A stretch of 64,000 nt of DNA from Callipepla californica brunnescens (lineage: Eukaryota > Chordata > Aves > Galliformes > Odontophoridae), in assembly GCA_023055505.1 (NCBI GenBank), contig JALIRH010000062.1, positions 2,049,115-2,113,114 on the forward strand, written 5' to 3'. How positions within the stretch are numbered: the first letter of the stretch is position 1; each line of letters begins with the position of its first letter. Both the position numbers and the translations under genes were made by a program. A model generated the notes under the pieces. That model was not told the origin of the DNA, searched no databases, and saw only the letters and a program-made list of their open reading frames with translations. Below are positions 1 through 12,871 of this stretch, piece after piece.

Positions 1-525
1 ATTATTGGTATTCCACATCACAACATCGTGTAAGGCACTGGGAGTTAAAGAGTAAATGCTCCAGTTCCATGGACTGCTGTATTTCTGGGTACCTGGCTGT
101 CACAAGGGAAGAACTACATACCCCAGAGGACTTTGCGTTCCCATTTTCCATTCAGAGGGAAAGATAAAACTGCACGCAAGCCCTGAGACTTCACTTTTTT
201 TGCTGTTATCTTGCAGTGGAAGCATCCTAGGCATCTCACCTTCAGCTTTATAGTAAGTCCTTTGGTTTTGGACACTCTTATTCTATTTGATTTATTAGCT
301 TCAATTCCGATTATATCGTATTTTATTGTGCTATTTTGCATTCCAATATCATAGTAGCTCATAGCAGCTTTCCTCAACTGAACATTGCCAATATTTTTAG
401 GCCTATCTCCCTACCCTCTCCTTTTTCACCTTTCCCCTTTCCTGGGGCATGAGTCCATAGGTTCCCCGTTACATTAGTCACAGAACGGGGCCAGTACTGT
501 ACTGAATCAGAACAGTTCAGTAAAA
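1..525 (+). mobile_element. ERV LTR remnant, cut by window edge
   Basis: This is a diverged copy of the LTR that is complete at 8978-9551 and 36548-37116. Shared blocks occur in the same order: the 'ggtattccacatca' start, the 'ccccagaggactttg' block near 121, the 'tcaccttcagcttta' block near 237, the 'tttgatttattagcttcaattcc' region near 288, the pyrimidine-rich stretch near 400-440, and 'gggcatgagtccatagg' near 445. About 20 bases of the expected 5' end lie outside the window. The 3' end is degenerate, so no target-site duplication can be read. It is non-coding and more mutated than the two complete copies, so probably older. Confidence 0.75.
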
Positions 526-3210
526 GCAATTCTTAGATCCTAAATGACACAATTTATAAACAATTTGAATTTTCCTCAGGATACACCACTGTTAATATTT
601 GCTTACAGCACACTACTGTTAGTTTTGAAGATCACATTGCATGCAGCTTGCTACTTTAATTACAAATCTTTAAAATATTTACCAAGGATTAAAAATGAAT
701 ACGCAAGTGTTTGGGTACAAACTATACATTAGATGTACCCTTAATATTAGCTTCTTTATAAGTCTGTGCTCGTGAAATAAATTTTTTTAAAAAAAAGAAC
801 AAATATAAGCTCAAATGATGTAAAACCTGCAAATATATATCATTTTCAAAGTAAGAATGTTTTATATTTGTTAATTGAAACATATTTCATGCTCCTCTCA
901 ATATATTATGAGAAGTTCTTAGCAATCTGAAATCAGAGGAGTCAGACAGGTTTTGCAGATGAAGGGGTTGAAACCTGACTGTATTTAGACTAAAGTTAAT
1001 GTATTTGTTCCTTTTGTTAGTTTGTTTCATTTTGTTGCATGGGTCTTCATACTTCCAAGAGCTCAACTGGATTCCCACTTATATTTGCAACTACTAATTA
1101 AGTAAGAGTGCATATAACATGATAAATACTTACATAGCGAGTGTATATAAATTCTGATAAAATAATTCATATACATTTTAAATGAAACTACTGAAAGTAG
1201 TTATCTGTTAAAAAGCATAGGCCTTTATTTTATTGGAGAACAAACTACTCATAAGTTTTGAAGTTTTACCTGATCAAGAACTGCAGACACCTCCTTAGTT
1301 AAAGAACTGAATCCAACTATTTCATGAAGAAGAAGAGAGATAACATTTGATACTTACATATGCCATCATCAGAAGATTATTAGAAGTTATTAACACATCG
1401 TCATATAACAATTAGTAGAGGAAAAGTAACTTTGAGCCATTGATTTTCACATGGAAGATGCAACTGTTTTTAACTCCATTAAGTGATGTAACATGATTTA
1501 TGAATCAGTATGTTCTTATTCACTGGATCACAGAATCAATTAAATTCTCAAAATTAAAAAATAAATGATTTAAATATTTGATTTAAACCTTTAGTTTATA
1601 CATTGATTAGATTTAAACTGTTTAATTAAGAGTCTCTACCACCTTTTTACAATAAATGTTAAAGTGAAACATCCAGTGGAAATGACATAAAGCATTAAGT
1701 TCTTACAACTTCAATGTATTTAATTTTGTATAAGAAAATTGAAAACTTGATTACCATTGGAAGTGTTTTCCCACTTCTATTGGCTCTGAAATTGCATATT
1801 TGGTATAATATTTTCGTAGCTGTTACTCTGTTTCCTATTGAATCAATTTGTACATAAAGCAGATTTAGGAAACAGAGACATAACCTAGTGCACTTAGTAA
1901 GTGATCATGTAGTCTATGCCCACATTATATCTCTCTACATTTTAGATTTTTCCTGGGAGTATAGTTTTACCAAAGATATTTACATGTATGCTTAATCTTT
2001 TTAACAAGTTGCTGCAAAAATTAGGAAATTAATGCATGTAATGATTGTAAAACTCTAGAATATTCTTTTCAAGATTATCGAGAGCAATATGTACAGATAA
2101 TCATATTGATATCTTGACCAAATCATTCTACACTCTATATGAAGAGCTAATTGCTGTTTTATGTTTATCAGCTAAAGTGACTGATATTTGCATATCCTAT
2201 GGTAAAAACATTTATAAGTTGCAAAACACTAAAGGTTCAGACAGATTTAACTTTTGAAGGATTCTCTACAAATCTTATTGAGCCAGAAGACATACCACTA
2301 AGTCTTGGGAAGATCAACAAAAGAATAAAAGCCTCACAGACATCCAAAGCATAAATCAAAGATGAGCAAATAATAGGAATTAATTGATGAGAACTATAAA
2401 GTAATAGTATAAAATCTAAACGATTCTACATTTCATAGAAAGCAGCAATATCCAATGATGCTATTTTGCAATTCATATCAATAAAATAATTAGTTCTCTC
2501 TCCTCTTCTAGCAGAGGCTGGGTGGAAGGGCAATTAGGAAATGGGTGGAATTGAAAGAAAGAAAAGAAGAAAAAAAAAAGTAACACTCATTATTCAAAAA
2601 TTACAGTCTAAAAAAAAATCTCATGAAAGCACCTAAATTGTAATTTCACAGAAGGGTGAAGTTATATCATGTGATGAATGAGGTATAAAATGCTTAGTCA
2701 CTTTGGTGTGTGAGTTCCCTTTATAGTAATCCTTGATAGTAGTTTATTGGGATCATTGCTTATATTAATAACTCAGTTTTGGTGTTCACACATTATTTTA
2801 AAGTAGAACTGAAAAAAAATTAAGAGTCTCCATTATCTTACTCAGCGCCTAGTTTCTGGCAGTATTATTCTAGTTATTCCAGTATGTAACCATTCAATTA
2901 CTTTCTATCGCTTGTAGAGAAAACTTGTACTACATAAGGAAACATATTGTGGTGGGAAAGGAAGAGGGTAGAGAGTTGGTAATAGAGGTGAGGAGACAGA
3001 AAATATGTGAAACTAACTTTTTAAAGGGTTGAAATTAGAGTCTCTCCTATTTAATTTTACAGAACTATAATTAATACTAAAGCCAATGCAACTATATTTT
3101 CTTTTACAATACAATTCCTCTCAAAGGACACCATAGAACCACAAGTGTCACACATTCTGTTGTCATTTAGGATAAGAAAAAGAGAAAACAGTAATGACAC
3201 AATAAAAATA
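526..3210. other. AT-rich sequence, no gene or repeat recognised
   Basis: This stretch is strongly AT-rich with short A and T runs. I see no CR1, LTR or coding signature. Open frames of 62-63 residues here have no recognisable domain and fit chance frames. Confidence 0.6.
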
Positions 3211-4250
3211 TTCATAGATTTATCCATTCATAGAAACACTAGGTTGGAAAGGACCTACAAGATCATCTAGTCCAACCATCCTCCTGTCACCACCCCTACC
3301 CACTAAGCTACTAAATCATATCCTTTAGCACTTCATCCAGATGCTTTTTGAACAGCTGTAGGGACAGTGACTCCACCACTTCCCTAGGCAGGCCATTCCA
3401 GTGCCTGACCACTCTTCCAGAGAAACAGTTTTTCCTCAGATCCAGTCTAAATGTTCCTGGCGCAATGTGGCCTTTGCCTCTTTTCCTGTCATTAGTAATC
3501 TGGGAGAAGAGGCCAACACTTCCCTCACCACAACCTCCCTTGAGGAAGTTGTAGACTGTGATGAGGTCTCCCCTGAGCCTCCTCTTCTCCAGGCTGAACA
3601 TTTCCAGCTCTTTCAGCCACTCCTCCTAGGACTTGTGCTCCAGACCCCTCACCAGTTTTGTTGCCCTTCTCTGAACACGCTCCAGGGCCTCAATATCATT
3701 CTCGTAGTGAGGGGCCTAAAAGTGAACACAGTACTCGAGGTGAGGCCGCACCAGAGCTGAGCACGGGGATAATCACCTCCCTGTTTTTGTTGGCCATACT
3801 ATTTCTAATGCAGTCCAAGATGCCATTGGCTTTTTTGTCCACCTGCGCACACTGTCGGCTCATGTTCAGCTGAGCATCAACCAACACCCCCAGGTCCTTT
3901 TCCTCTATACAGTCTTCAAGCCATTCTGCCCCAGGTCTGTAGCATTGCATGGGGTTATTGCGGCCAAAGTGCAGGACCCGGCAGATGGCCTTATTGAACC
4001 TCATCCCATTGACCTCAGCCCAACTATCGAGCCTATCCAGATCCCTCTGAAAGGCCTCCCTACCCTCAGGCAGATCGACACATCCTCCCAACTTGGTTTC
4101 ATCTGCAAACTTACTGAGAATACACTCAATCCCCTCATCTAGGCCATCAATGAAGATATTAAACAAGAAGGGCCCCAATATGACCCCAGAAGGATACAAC
4201 TTGTAATAGGACACCAGCTGGACTTAACTCCATTTACCACTACCTGCTGG
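3211..4250 (-). mobile_element. CR1 retrotransposon, 5'-truncated
   Basis: The reverse complement carries the C-terminal half of CR1 ORF2 and the 3' UTR. It is collinear with the better copy at 37278-39053. The 3' UTR block 'aggttggaaaggacctacaa' is at 3241 and the degenerate octamer tail is at 3211-3240. The protein frame is broken. One piece (4214-3696) holds the [10 protein letters not shown] segment and the RT catalytic motif, read here as FADE instead of FADD. A second piece (3601-3311) in another frame holds the C-terminal RLDLRKN...[14 protein letters not shown] region. At least one frameshift and the changed catalytic motif mark it as dead. It belongs to the same tail subfamily as the 37278 copy. 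Confidence 0.93.
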
Positions 4251-5584
4251 TAGTGTCTATTAAAGGGTGGAGTTAAAAGAGAATTAATTGCAAGTGTACA
4301 CAGTGAAGTCAATCACTCTTGTGAATGGAGAACTGATATGTCTATTATATAGTTCCTCTCACTCTACTGCATTGCTTATATCAAGAAATATTACTTCTTG
4401 CAAGTAAGTTTATGGAGATGAAGATAAAAAATACACCTTTTTACTGTGAAGTCTGAAAAGAGAATTTAAACAGCTGGAAGCAATCTTAGAGTAAATACCA
4501 TTTTTAGGATCAAACTATTAAAAAATCAGCATAACTGTTTTACCAAATACTAACAGGTGAGAGTAGCTGTAGGAAAAACCAAGCACTACCATAGGACATA
4601 TTTTATCTCTATTTAACTTTACAAAATATTGGATGTGGGTGCTTTTTTAATTTCTTTTGTTCTGTTGCTTCTTGTTCATTTGTTTTTGTAATGAATAAGA
4701 CAATTGATCAAACCACACAATAAAGATAGTAGATTTTTAGCTTAACATTTTTAATAAATGAAATACAATATATATAAGGAAAAATTAAGAACAAATAAAT
4801 CAGAACCATAGAGTGTACAGATTAAAACTGCTCGTTATTCATAGCTACAGAGTTCAGTTTTAATTTTGATGCAGCTTTCAGTCAAGTCAATGCTTCAGAG
4901 TTTCACTGTAAAACAAAAATGTACTTCTAATACAAATATGTAAATGATTTTTTTACTGCAATACTTATATAATATTTATGTCAAAGGCTAATGTCCTAAT
5001 TCAATTTAAGCAAACAAGTCTGTGAAAAAACATTTTTGAAGAATTTTGATGTTCATAAACAAGTAGATCTGCTCTCATCTTACAGTTAACATTATTGTAA
5101 TTAACAGATTGAACCTTTTTTTTTTTTTCTCCGTTCTTGGGGAAAACTATACATAGTTAAAAATGTCTCAGTTTATCTTCTTTACTGAAGAATTAAAAAT
5201 ACAGAAATAAAGAATTAAGAAAAAAAAGACTTTTTGAGGAATATTTGGATTATGCTCCTGAAGTTTACCATGCATGCATATCTCTTAGTGATGTTATCTG
5301 CATATATACAAAATATTACACCTAGATTCACAACCAGAGGAAAGAAAATATACTCTTAAAGTAAAACAAGTTATGATAATAATTATTCATCATTATTACA
5401 GGCTGATTAGAACATCCAAACTATTTTATCACAGGCTCATTAGAAATGTTGACATAATACTAATAGCACACTGACAGTTTCTCTGTTGCTGAATAATCAG
5501 TGCCTTGGGCCACTTTGCGGGAAAGTGCTACAACATTTCAGTCACTGGGAGGCAGTGAGATACACCTCAAGAGCGATATGCAGC
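4251..5584. other. AT-rich sequence, nothing recognised
   Basis: Between two CR1 copies, this is AT-rich unique-looking sequence with a T run near 5118-5129. No coding or repeat signature was found. Confidence 0.6.
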
Positions 5585-6300
5585 ACTCTATACATGCTTG
5601 GAATGGAGTCTTAAGAAAGCTGCATAGAGGAAAAGGACCTGGGGGTTCTAGTTGACTGCCCTCTGAACATGAGTCAGCAGTGTGCCCAGGTGGTCAAGAA
5701 AAGCCAGTGCCATCCTTGCTTCTATTACAAGTAGCGCAGTTAGCAGGAAGGAGATCATCCCTCTGTACTTGACATTGTTGAGACTACAGCTCAAGCACTG
5801 TGTTCAATTTTGTGCTCCATACTACAAGAAAGACTGGAACATGTTCAAAGAAGTGCAGTGAAGTTATTGAAGGTTTGGAAGAAAAACTTATATGGGAAGC
5901 AGCTCAGGGAACTAGGATTGTATAGTCTAAAGAAGGTGAGGCTCAGGGGAGATTTTATTCTCTCTATGGCTACCTGAACAAAAGTTGTAATGAGGTGGGG
6001 TCTGGCCTCTTTTCACAAGTAACTAGTGATAGGACCTGAGGTGATTGCCTGAAGTTGTGCTGGGGGATGTTCAGGTTGGATATTAGGAAAAATTTATTCT
6101 TCAGAAAACTGGTGAAGTATTACAACAGGCTGCCCAGTGAACTGATACAGTCACTGTCCCTGGAGATGTTTTTTTTTTTTTTTTTTAAAGTAGGTGTTAC
6201 ACTGAGAAATATAGTTTAGAGGGCATGGTAATGATGAGTTGATGACTGGACTAAATGATCTTAGCACTGTCTTCCAATTTTAATAATTCTATAATTTTAT
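5585..6300 (+). mobile_element. CR1 retrotransposon 3' fragment
   Basis: On the plus strand, degenerate ORF2 C-terminal sequence begins near 'catagaggaaaaggacctgg' (5624) and continues through 'aacatgagtcagcagtgtgcccaggt' (the NMSRQCAQV region). The 3' UTR follows, with 'ttcaggttggatattagga' near 6070. The end is a decayed 'attctataattttatg' tail near 6286-6301. A T run (about 20) at 6167-6186 sits inside the element. Many stops and frameshifts show an old, inactive copy. Confidence 0.88.
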
Positions 6301-6531
6301 GAAATTAAAAATGTTTTGCATATCAGATTTTATTTAAGCTTGTTGAAAATGCAGTGCTTTGATTTTTTAATTGAAAGCACATAGAAAAACTAGTGAAATA
6401 AATGTCTCTACACTTAATTTACTTGATATAAGAATATCTTGATCTGTAGTAGACACATGTGTGATAAATATTTTTCCCTATCCGTCCTCAGCTTCTACTC
6501 CAGATATTAAGTTGATGACAAAGTTCTTATT

Positions 6532-7412
6532 ACAGAATCATAGAATCATAGAATTGTAGGGGTTGGAAGGGAACACTAGTGAGCATCTAGTCCAACCCCT
6601 CTTCCAAGGTAGACTCTCTAGACCATCTTGCACAGTTAAGTTTCCAGGTGGACCTTGAACATCTCCAGAGAAGATTCCACAACCTCTCTGGGCAGCCTGT
6701 TCCAGTGCTCCGTCACCCTTACTGTGAGGAGGTTCTTATGCACATTCATGCATGGCCGTTTCTCCTTGCCCTATCACCACACACAACTGAGAAGAGCCTG
6801 GCCTCATCCCTTTGCCTTCCTCTCCTTAGATATTTATAGGCATGGATCAGATCCCCTCCAAGTCTTCTTTTTTTCAAGTCTGAACAACCCAGGTCACTCA
6901 AACTTTTCTCACAGGAGAGGTGCTCCACTGGACTCTTTCAAAGAGATCCCTGTCTTTTTTGCACCAGGGAGCCCAGAACTGGACACAGTGCTCCAAGTGA
7001 GGCCTCACCAGGGCAGAATAGATATGGAGGATCACTTCCCTTGACCTGCTGGCCACGCTCTTTTTAAAAGTACCTCAGGATCCCATTGGCCTTCTTGGCC
7101 ACCAGGGCACTCTGCTGGTCCCTCTCCTCAGAGCTCCTCTCCAGCAAGTCATCCACTAACCCATACTGGTGCAGGTGGTTATTCCTCTCTAGGTGCAAGA
7201 CTCTACATTTGCTTTTGTTCAGTCTCATCTTGTTCCTCTCTGCCCAACTCTCCAGGCTGTCCAAATCTCACTGAATGGCAGCACAGCCTTTCAGCATGTC
7301 AGGTATTCCATCCATCTTTGTATCATCATCAAACTTGCTGAGTGGACTCTATCCTCTCATCAAGGTTATTGATGAAGACATCAAACAGGACTGAACTCAG
7401 TACGTACCCCTG
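6532..7412 (-). mobile_element. CR1 retrotransposon, 5'-truncated
   Basis: The left edge has the octamer tail 'cagaatcatagaatcatag' and the 3' UTR block 'ggggttggaagggaacacta...catctagtccaacccctc'. This is the ATTCTATG tail subfamily, unlike 3211-4250. The rest is the reverse complement of the ORF2 C-terminus: 'ggcagcctgttccagtgctc', the 'gaactggacacagtgctcca' region (near 6973) and 'cctcaggatcccattggcc' (near 7074). The frame is broken into pieces. Similarity ends near 'aggactgaactcagtacgtacccctg'. Confidence 0.9.
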
Positions 7413-8977
7413 TTTCATGATGTTTTTAGCAAACTCTTTTCCCAGACATTTAGTGTGAGCCTTATAGTTATTTCCTCTGGAGATCAGACTGAAGGGAAAG
7501 AATAGCTAGTGTAACCACATTGCTCTAAACATTATTCTTCTGATTCCCATAGTTATCTGATGAGATTGCTTATGCTTAGTACATATCTAAAAATGTTTAT
7601 GTGAAGTTTACTTTCACAGGGAAAATGTACTTATTTCATTAATAACTCCTTGTGAAATCAAATGATTAAGAAACTAAAGATGAGGAATATTATGCTAGAA
7701 TTTGATCATGCATAGAGTTATTAGAATGTTTTATTTTGAAATAAACACAATCGTTTACAATTATAAAAATTCTTATATTTCTTTGATCAAGAACACAGGC
7801 GCAATTAATTTATTAAATGGCAATATAATTGGGGAAGCAGGGTCAGAATTACAACACTAGAGATGGATTTTTATGTATTTTCTTATCAAGCCAGGTTGTA
7901 TTCTTGAGTTAATTAATGGAATCAAAATCAGTTATGCAAATTTAGTATACTCTGTGTCATCATAATTAAAGATAGCCCAGTGAAAGTAAGTTATCTGAAT
8001 GGCTGCAAAGAAATTTCAGGCCTATCTTAGGCCACAGACATATATTAAAAAAAATAAAATAAAAAAAGGTGAAACATATATCAGAAACAGAAGAAAGAAT
8101 GAAAAATGAAAAAAAAAAAAAAAGATGGAAAAGAATTCACTTGTTTCTACTGTACAATAAATAGTCCAGGTCAAAAAGTTAGTGCAATACATATGCATGA
8201 AACATTCAGATTTCCTTCAAGAAAAATAGTACTTTTGCAAGTGAAAATGAAAGTACAGTTTTCTATTTTATCAGTTTGAGATTATACAGCTTCTACCTGG
8301 ACAACTCTTGTCTTTTCAAACAGAACATAGTTCAGATCATAGATTCAGTGGAGTTATTACTATTTATTCATTCTAGTATACTTTACTCAGGAATTAATAC
8401 CATGTGTAAAGTTTCAGATACCCCTCTCCTTTCAATTTTTGTATCAAAATTATTTTACCATAAAGGTTTTAATCCATCCTCTTCCGAAAATCATAGATGA
8501 ATTAGTTTGGTAACTGGCAATTTCAAATTGAAAACAATTTGCTTCACGGCTCAAATTAAATGGTGGATTTGTTATGACAGTTTTGGGGTCCTGCCATTTG
8601 TATATGCAGTTTGCCTATCTAATGGATAATTCATCATGTGGTATTTTACCATTTTTACTTTAAAAATGCACACTTTTTCTTACCTTCCTTTGCTTACTGC
8701 TGTTATAATGAATTCTTATCTGAATTTGTACAACCTGAGTTTATCTCTTTCCATCCCTTTCCAAGTCCCCTGAGTATTTAGTTTGTTTGTAACTTGACTC
8801 GTTTTTAAATAAACAAAGGCTCTTCACGTCTAATGAATTTTTGAAATTTGGTGGAAAGACACAAATTGCCTAAGAAGCTGAAATGTTGCATTGTTTATTC
8901 TTTTCCTTTTTTTTTTTTTTTTTTAACAAAACTTCTTCATTTCTCTACCTAAAAATGTCCATACCTAGATTTCATTC
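7413..8977. other. AT-rich sequence, no gene recognised
   Basis: This is AT-rich with A runs near 8048-8066 and 8108-8123 and a T run near 8907-8924. The longest open frame (8276-8500, 74 residues) has no recognisable domain. No repeat family was recognised. Confidence 0.55.
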
Positions 8978-9556
8978 TGTCATGGTTTTATGATTTTTGG
9001 TACTGGTATTCCACATCATAACATCATGTATTGCATTAAGAGTTAAAGAGCTAATACTCCAGCTCCATAGATCATTGATAATTCCAGGTATACCTGTCTC
9101 AGAAGAGAAGAAGCACTACATTCCCCAGAGGACTTTGTGATGCTTTGTATTTTTACGTGTTTTCCGCTCAGAGGGAACAGATAAAAACCCTCAGCGGTCA
9201 CGGGACACTCTCTTTCCTTCGGGATCGTCTCAGCAGTGGGTGCTCGCTGCTGTATCGCCTTCAGCTTTAGCGTAAGGCCTTCGGTTTATCAGACACTCTC
9301 TCTTGCTCATTTTATTTGATTCATTAGCCTCAATTCCAATTATATTGTATTATATTGTGTTATTTTGCTTTCTGATATCTTATTTAGTAAATTAGCTTTC
9401 CTCCTCAGATCATTGCCGCTGTTTTGTTTCTAGGCCCATCTCCCTTTTCCCTTTTTCCTTATTCCTTCCCCTTTCCTGGGGCATGCGTCCATGGGTCCCT
9501 CGCACCAATTGTCACGGAACCGGGCCAATCCAGCCCGGTAAACCGTTGACACATTC
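8973..9556 (+). mobile_element. complete solo ERV LTR with 5-bp TSD
   Basis: The LTR spans 8978-9551 (574 bp). It begins TGTCA and ends TGACA, the usual TG...CA inverted termini. It is bracketed by an exact 5-bp direct repeat CATTC at 8973-8977 and 9552-9556, which I read as the target-site duplication. A TATA-like 'gataaaaac' lies at 9180, and the 3' third is pyrimidine-rich. No internal retroviral sequence adjoins it, so this is a solo LTR left by recombination between two LTRs. A 5-bp duplication fits ERVL-type (class III) integration, but family assignment needs a library search. It is non-coding. Confidence 0.88.
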
Positions 9557-12349
9557 TCTCTCCTGTTTTGCATACTGAATCCAGTGTTTTCTAAGTACTT
9601 GGGAAAAACTGCTGTAAGATTAGTTTTAAAACCTAGCAACTCTGAAGTGGACCTTAGAACAACTGAACAGATTTACAAGGAAATTACTACCTGTGAATTT
9701 ACTGATCTGATATTAGAACCACAGAAATATAAATCAGCAATTATAAATCAGCAACTAAAATGGTAGTAAACAGAAGAACCAATATCAGGAACACAAAGTA
9801 TGATACTTAAACCGTTCTGTTAGGACTACTAGATGCTATATAGAGCTATACACATACCCTTGCTTTATTTTAAATCCTTTCAGAGAGTAGATAAATAGAG
9901 GTATAATATTTTGAAAGAATAATTTCTCTCTCAGAGATTTCTGCAACTAACACTTTGTCCATATTTTAGCTGAAAAATGTCCAAATATGCAACATTTACA
10001 AGTGTGAGACAACTACAAATCAGAGAAAACTAGCATTAAAAAAAAAGAGAAAGATTAATCAGAAAGCAATAGCAATTCTACTGCTTCAGCCTCCCTCAAT
10101 TTTGTCCTAGAAGTCTGTATCACTCTGCTTCCTTCTGTCTTATATCCTACTTCTTAATGTTTCTCTCAGCGATTACAATGATTTCCTAATCAGTACCGCA
10201 GAGTACCATGACTTCTGAAAATCATGTCAAATAAGGTTGGTAAATACTACATGAATACAAAGCTCCAAGAAGGAATTGGGAGACTTCAGCTCTTTAATAA
10301 AAACAACATGTACTTAGCTGCTCACCCCCAAAATGCTTTTCTCGTTCCTCCTACATCCTCCCATTAGTTCAGCGTAGGAAGTAGAATGTAACATGAAATT
10401 TCAGTATTTCCATCATCCAGTTACTTCACTGTGATGCTTTAAAAAAATGATAGATTTCTTGCTTAGAGTTCAATCAACTGCCTCCAGTTTTCTCCATGGT
10501 ATAATGTTTACATTGCAAAAAATAAATAAAAACAAATAAAAACGTTAAAAATATATATTAAAAACCCTGAGGCAGTGGAACTGAGAGGATTGAGTGTGTC
10601 ACTAACATATTTTCACATTTTGCTATATGAACTGTAGCACATAATTACTATTCCTCCTACCTCTGTCTTCCATCCACTGTTCTATATAAACAGTTCACAC
10701 AGTCCACATCTTTAAGGAGGAGTAAAAGGAAGTTCATAACAAAAAAGTTTTATTTATTATTTATTTTATATTATTTTATTTTATTTAATTTTAATTTTAT
10801 TTCATTTCATTTCATATTTTATTTTATTTTATTTTCCTGACAGGGAGTCTAAGGTTTTTATTATTACACAGGAAAGGTTGCTCTTCTCATCCTATCATAG
10901 TCTCATAGTCATCTCATATCACATTTAGTACATTTTTCTCAAAACAGAAAAGTGAATGGAGTAGGATTGATTTTCAGTTACTTCAGATGATAAAGTGACA
11001 AATAAGAAGCTAGAGCAATTTGGTTTGAAATGGCTATTAAATATCATAGTTTAACTACTCCTTTGTTTATTTAGCAGTTATTCCACTTTGTGAGTTAACA
11101 GTTGATGAGTATGAATTCTGGTTCTGCTGAGTATGAACCTGCTCCATAAATTGCTCCAAGTCATCATTGTTACAGTATTTTTTACTGTTATGCTGTTACT
11201 ATTTTAAATTGTTTTTCAAAACCAACAATTACAACCTCACAGTTGAAACAGAATAAGAAGATTGTTTAAGTAAGATTCTAATCAGATGGATGAGAATACA
11301 TCTTATACCTAAATGCAAACCTTCTGCCCATAACATTATTAATAATTGAAAAAGGTTTGGACTCAAAGATAATGAATAACACTTTAAGTTTTAGCAAGTT
11401 ATACTCACTCTTACTTTTCATTTACAAATGTAAGCTAGTTTTCTCATAAATGAATTTTGTGGAATTGATTATCACAGTACTTAAAGATAGATAAATTTCA
11501 TAATATTAGATCTCATTTTCTGTAGAGAGTACAGATAATTGTCTAGATGTAATAAAACAGCAACAAGAATTTTAACGTTTACTAACGCAAATTATTCCAT
11601 GAGATCACTGAGAACGTACAGCCAAATAGGGGTGTCTATTTTTGTGTATTAGGTATGGGCCATTCATTTTTTATAATATGGAAACAGGCAAACAAAAACC
11701 TTGCAGCTTGTGAAAATTTCCCTAAGTCGAATTTTTCCTCAGTTTCTAGTTGAACAGATGCTCTTCAAAGTTATTAACATGATTAATGAAGATGAATGTG
11801 AGCTTCCAAGACTTTGGCCAGTAGTCCTGTTGAAGAGGTAATGTCTGCTTCACTGCCCTCTAGCTTAAGTTACCTACTTTGTACTTGATTTTGGTCTTTA
11901 GCAGTGGTGCAGAAATGTCCACAAATAAAGAGTGTGGCACATTTTCTCACATGCAACTAATCTGCAACTAATCTGTTTGTTAATAAATACTTCAATATTG
12001 TTATATTTGTTTTTGTCGTACTTTTTTTTATCTCCTACGTAATTTCCCTAATTCAATTATCAATTTTTATTGTCTTCTATAGAAAGATGACTATTTGTCC
12101 TTGCATAAAATTAGTTCTCTGCCCTCTCTCATGTTACTGAGTAATGCTATTGAATACTTCAGAAAAAGAAAGGGGTAGAAGTCTATTTAGATACGGTATT
12201 TCAGACTAGTGTGCTTAGTTTGTATTTCATTTGATTAAGATATTTTACTACATTCTTAGGACAGAAGCACTATTCTAAGCTCATTCTCACTGTGAAAACG
12301 TGTTTTCTTGTGCTCAAGCAGGATTCAGTGTTTTTTAACTTGTGGCCAT
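9557..12349. other. AT-rich sequence with an ATTTT microsatellite
   Basis: No gene was recognised. The stretch holds an AT pentamer array (10740-10835, listed separately), an A/T stretch near 10510-10560 and otherwise unique-looking AT-rich DNA. Short frames such as 9584-9766 lack any domain. Confidence 0.55.
10740..10835. repeat. imperfect (ATTTT)n microsatellite
   Basis: Repeated TTTAT/TTTCA units run for about 95 bp, e.g. 'attttattttatttaatttt' followed by 'atttcatttcatttcat' and 'attttattttattttatttt'. It is a degenerate AT pentamer array, with no sign of function. Confidence 0.8.
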
Positions 12350-12800
12350 GGCCTGTTTTCCTGAGATGGGGCACCAGTGAACAGAACCTGTCTGACTCTC
12401 ATTTCCTTCCACTGTTTACACGCATTGAAGAAATCTCCTTGAGGTTTCTCTTTTCTAGGTGCTCTCAAACTCTCCTATTGCGAAAGATACTCAAATTTCT
12501 TTGTCCCTCATTGGAATAAATCAACTAAGACTATGTCTCTCTAGCAGAAGGGAGCACAACACTGGACAGAGAACTCAAATATGTTTTGCAGGACTGAGAG
12601 ATGAGAAAGATTCACTTCCCTTGATATGTTGACAATTCTCTTCTTAACACAGCCTAGGAGACTGTTGGTCTTTTCCCAAAGAAGTGATTGCATTCATATT
12701 ATCCACTTGTTCTCTGCAGAGATGCTTTCGAGTTGGTTAGTATGCATGGAGTCAATCTCCCCCAGGGGCAGAGCTTTCCATTCCCTGTTGTCCCTCTGAA
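12350..12800 (-). mobile_element. old, highly diverged CR1 fragment
   Basis: Similarity to the reverse complement of the CR1 ORF2 C-terminus is weak but collinear. 'ggagcacaacactggacagagaactcaaat' (12549) matches the 'gaactggacacagtgctccaagt' region of the copy at 6532-7412. 'attcacttcccttgatatgt' (12609) and 'ggagactgttggtctttt' (12656) match the next blocks. Many substitutions and no usable frame indicate one of the oldest CR1 copies here. Confidence 0.7.
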
Positions 12801-12871
12801 TAGCAGCATATGCTGTTTGTAGTTTTTGCAAATTCCCTTCTAATAAATTGCAGAGATAAAAAAAAAGATTT

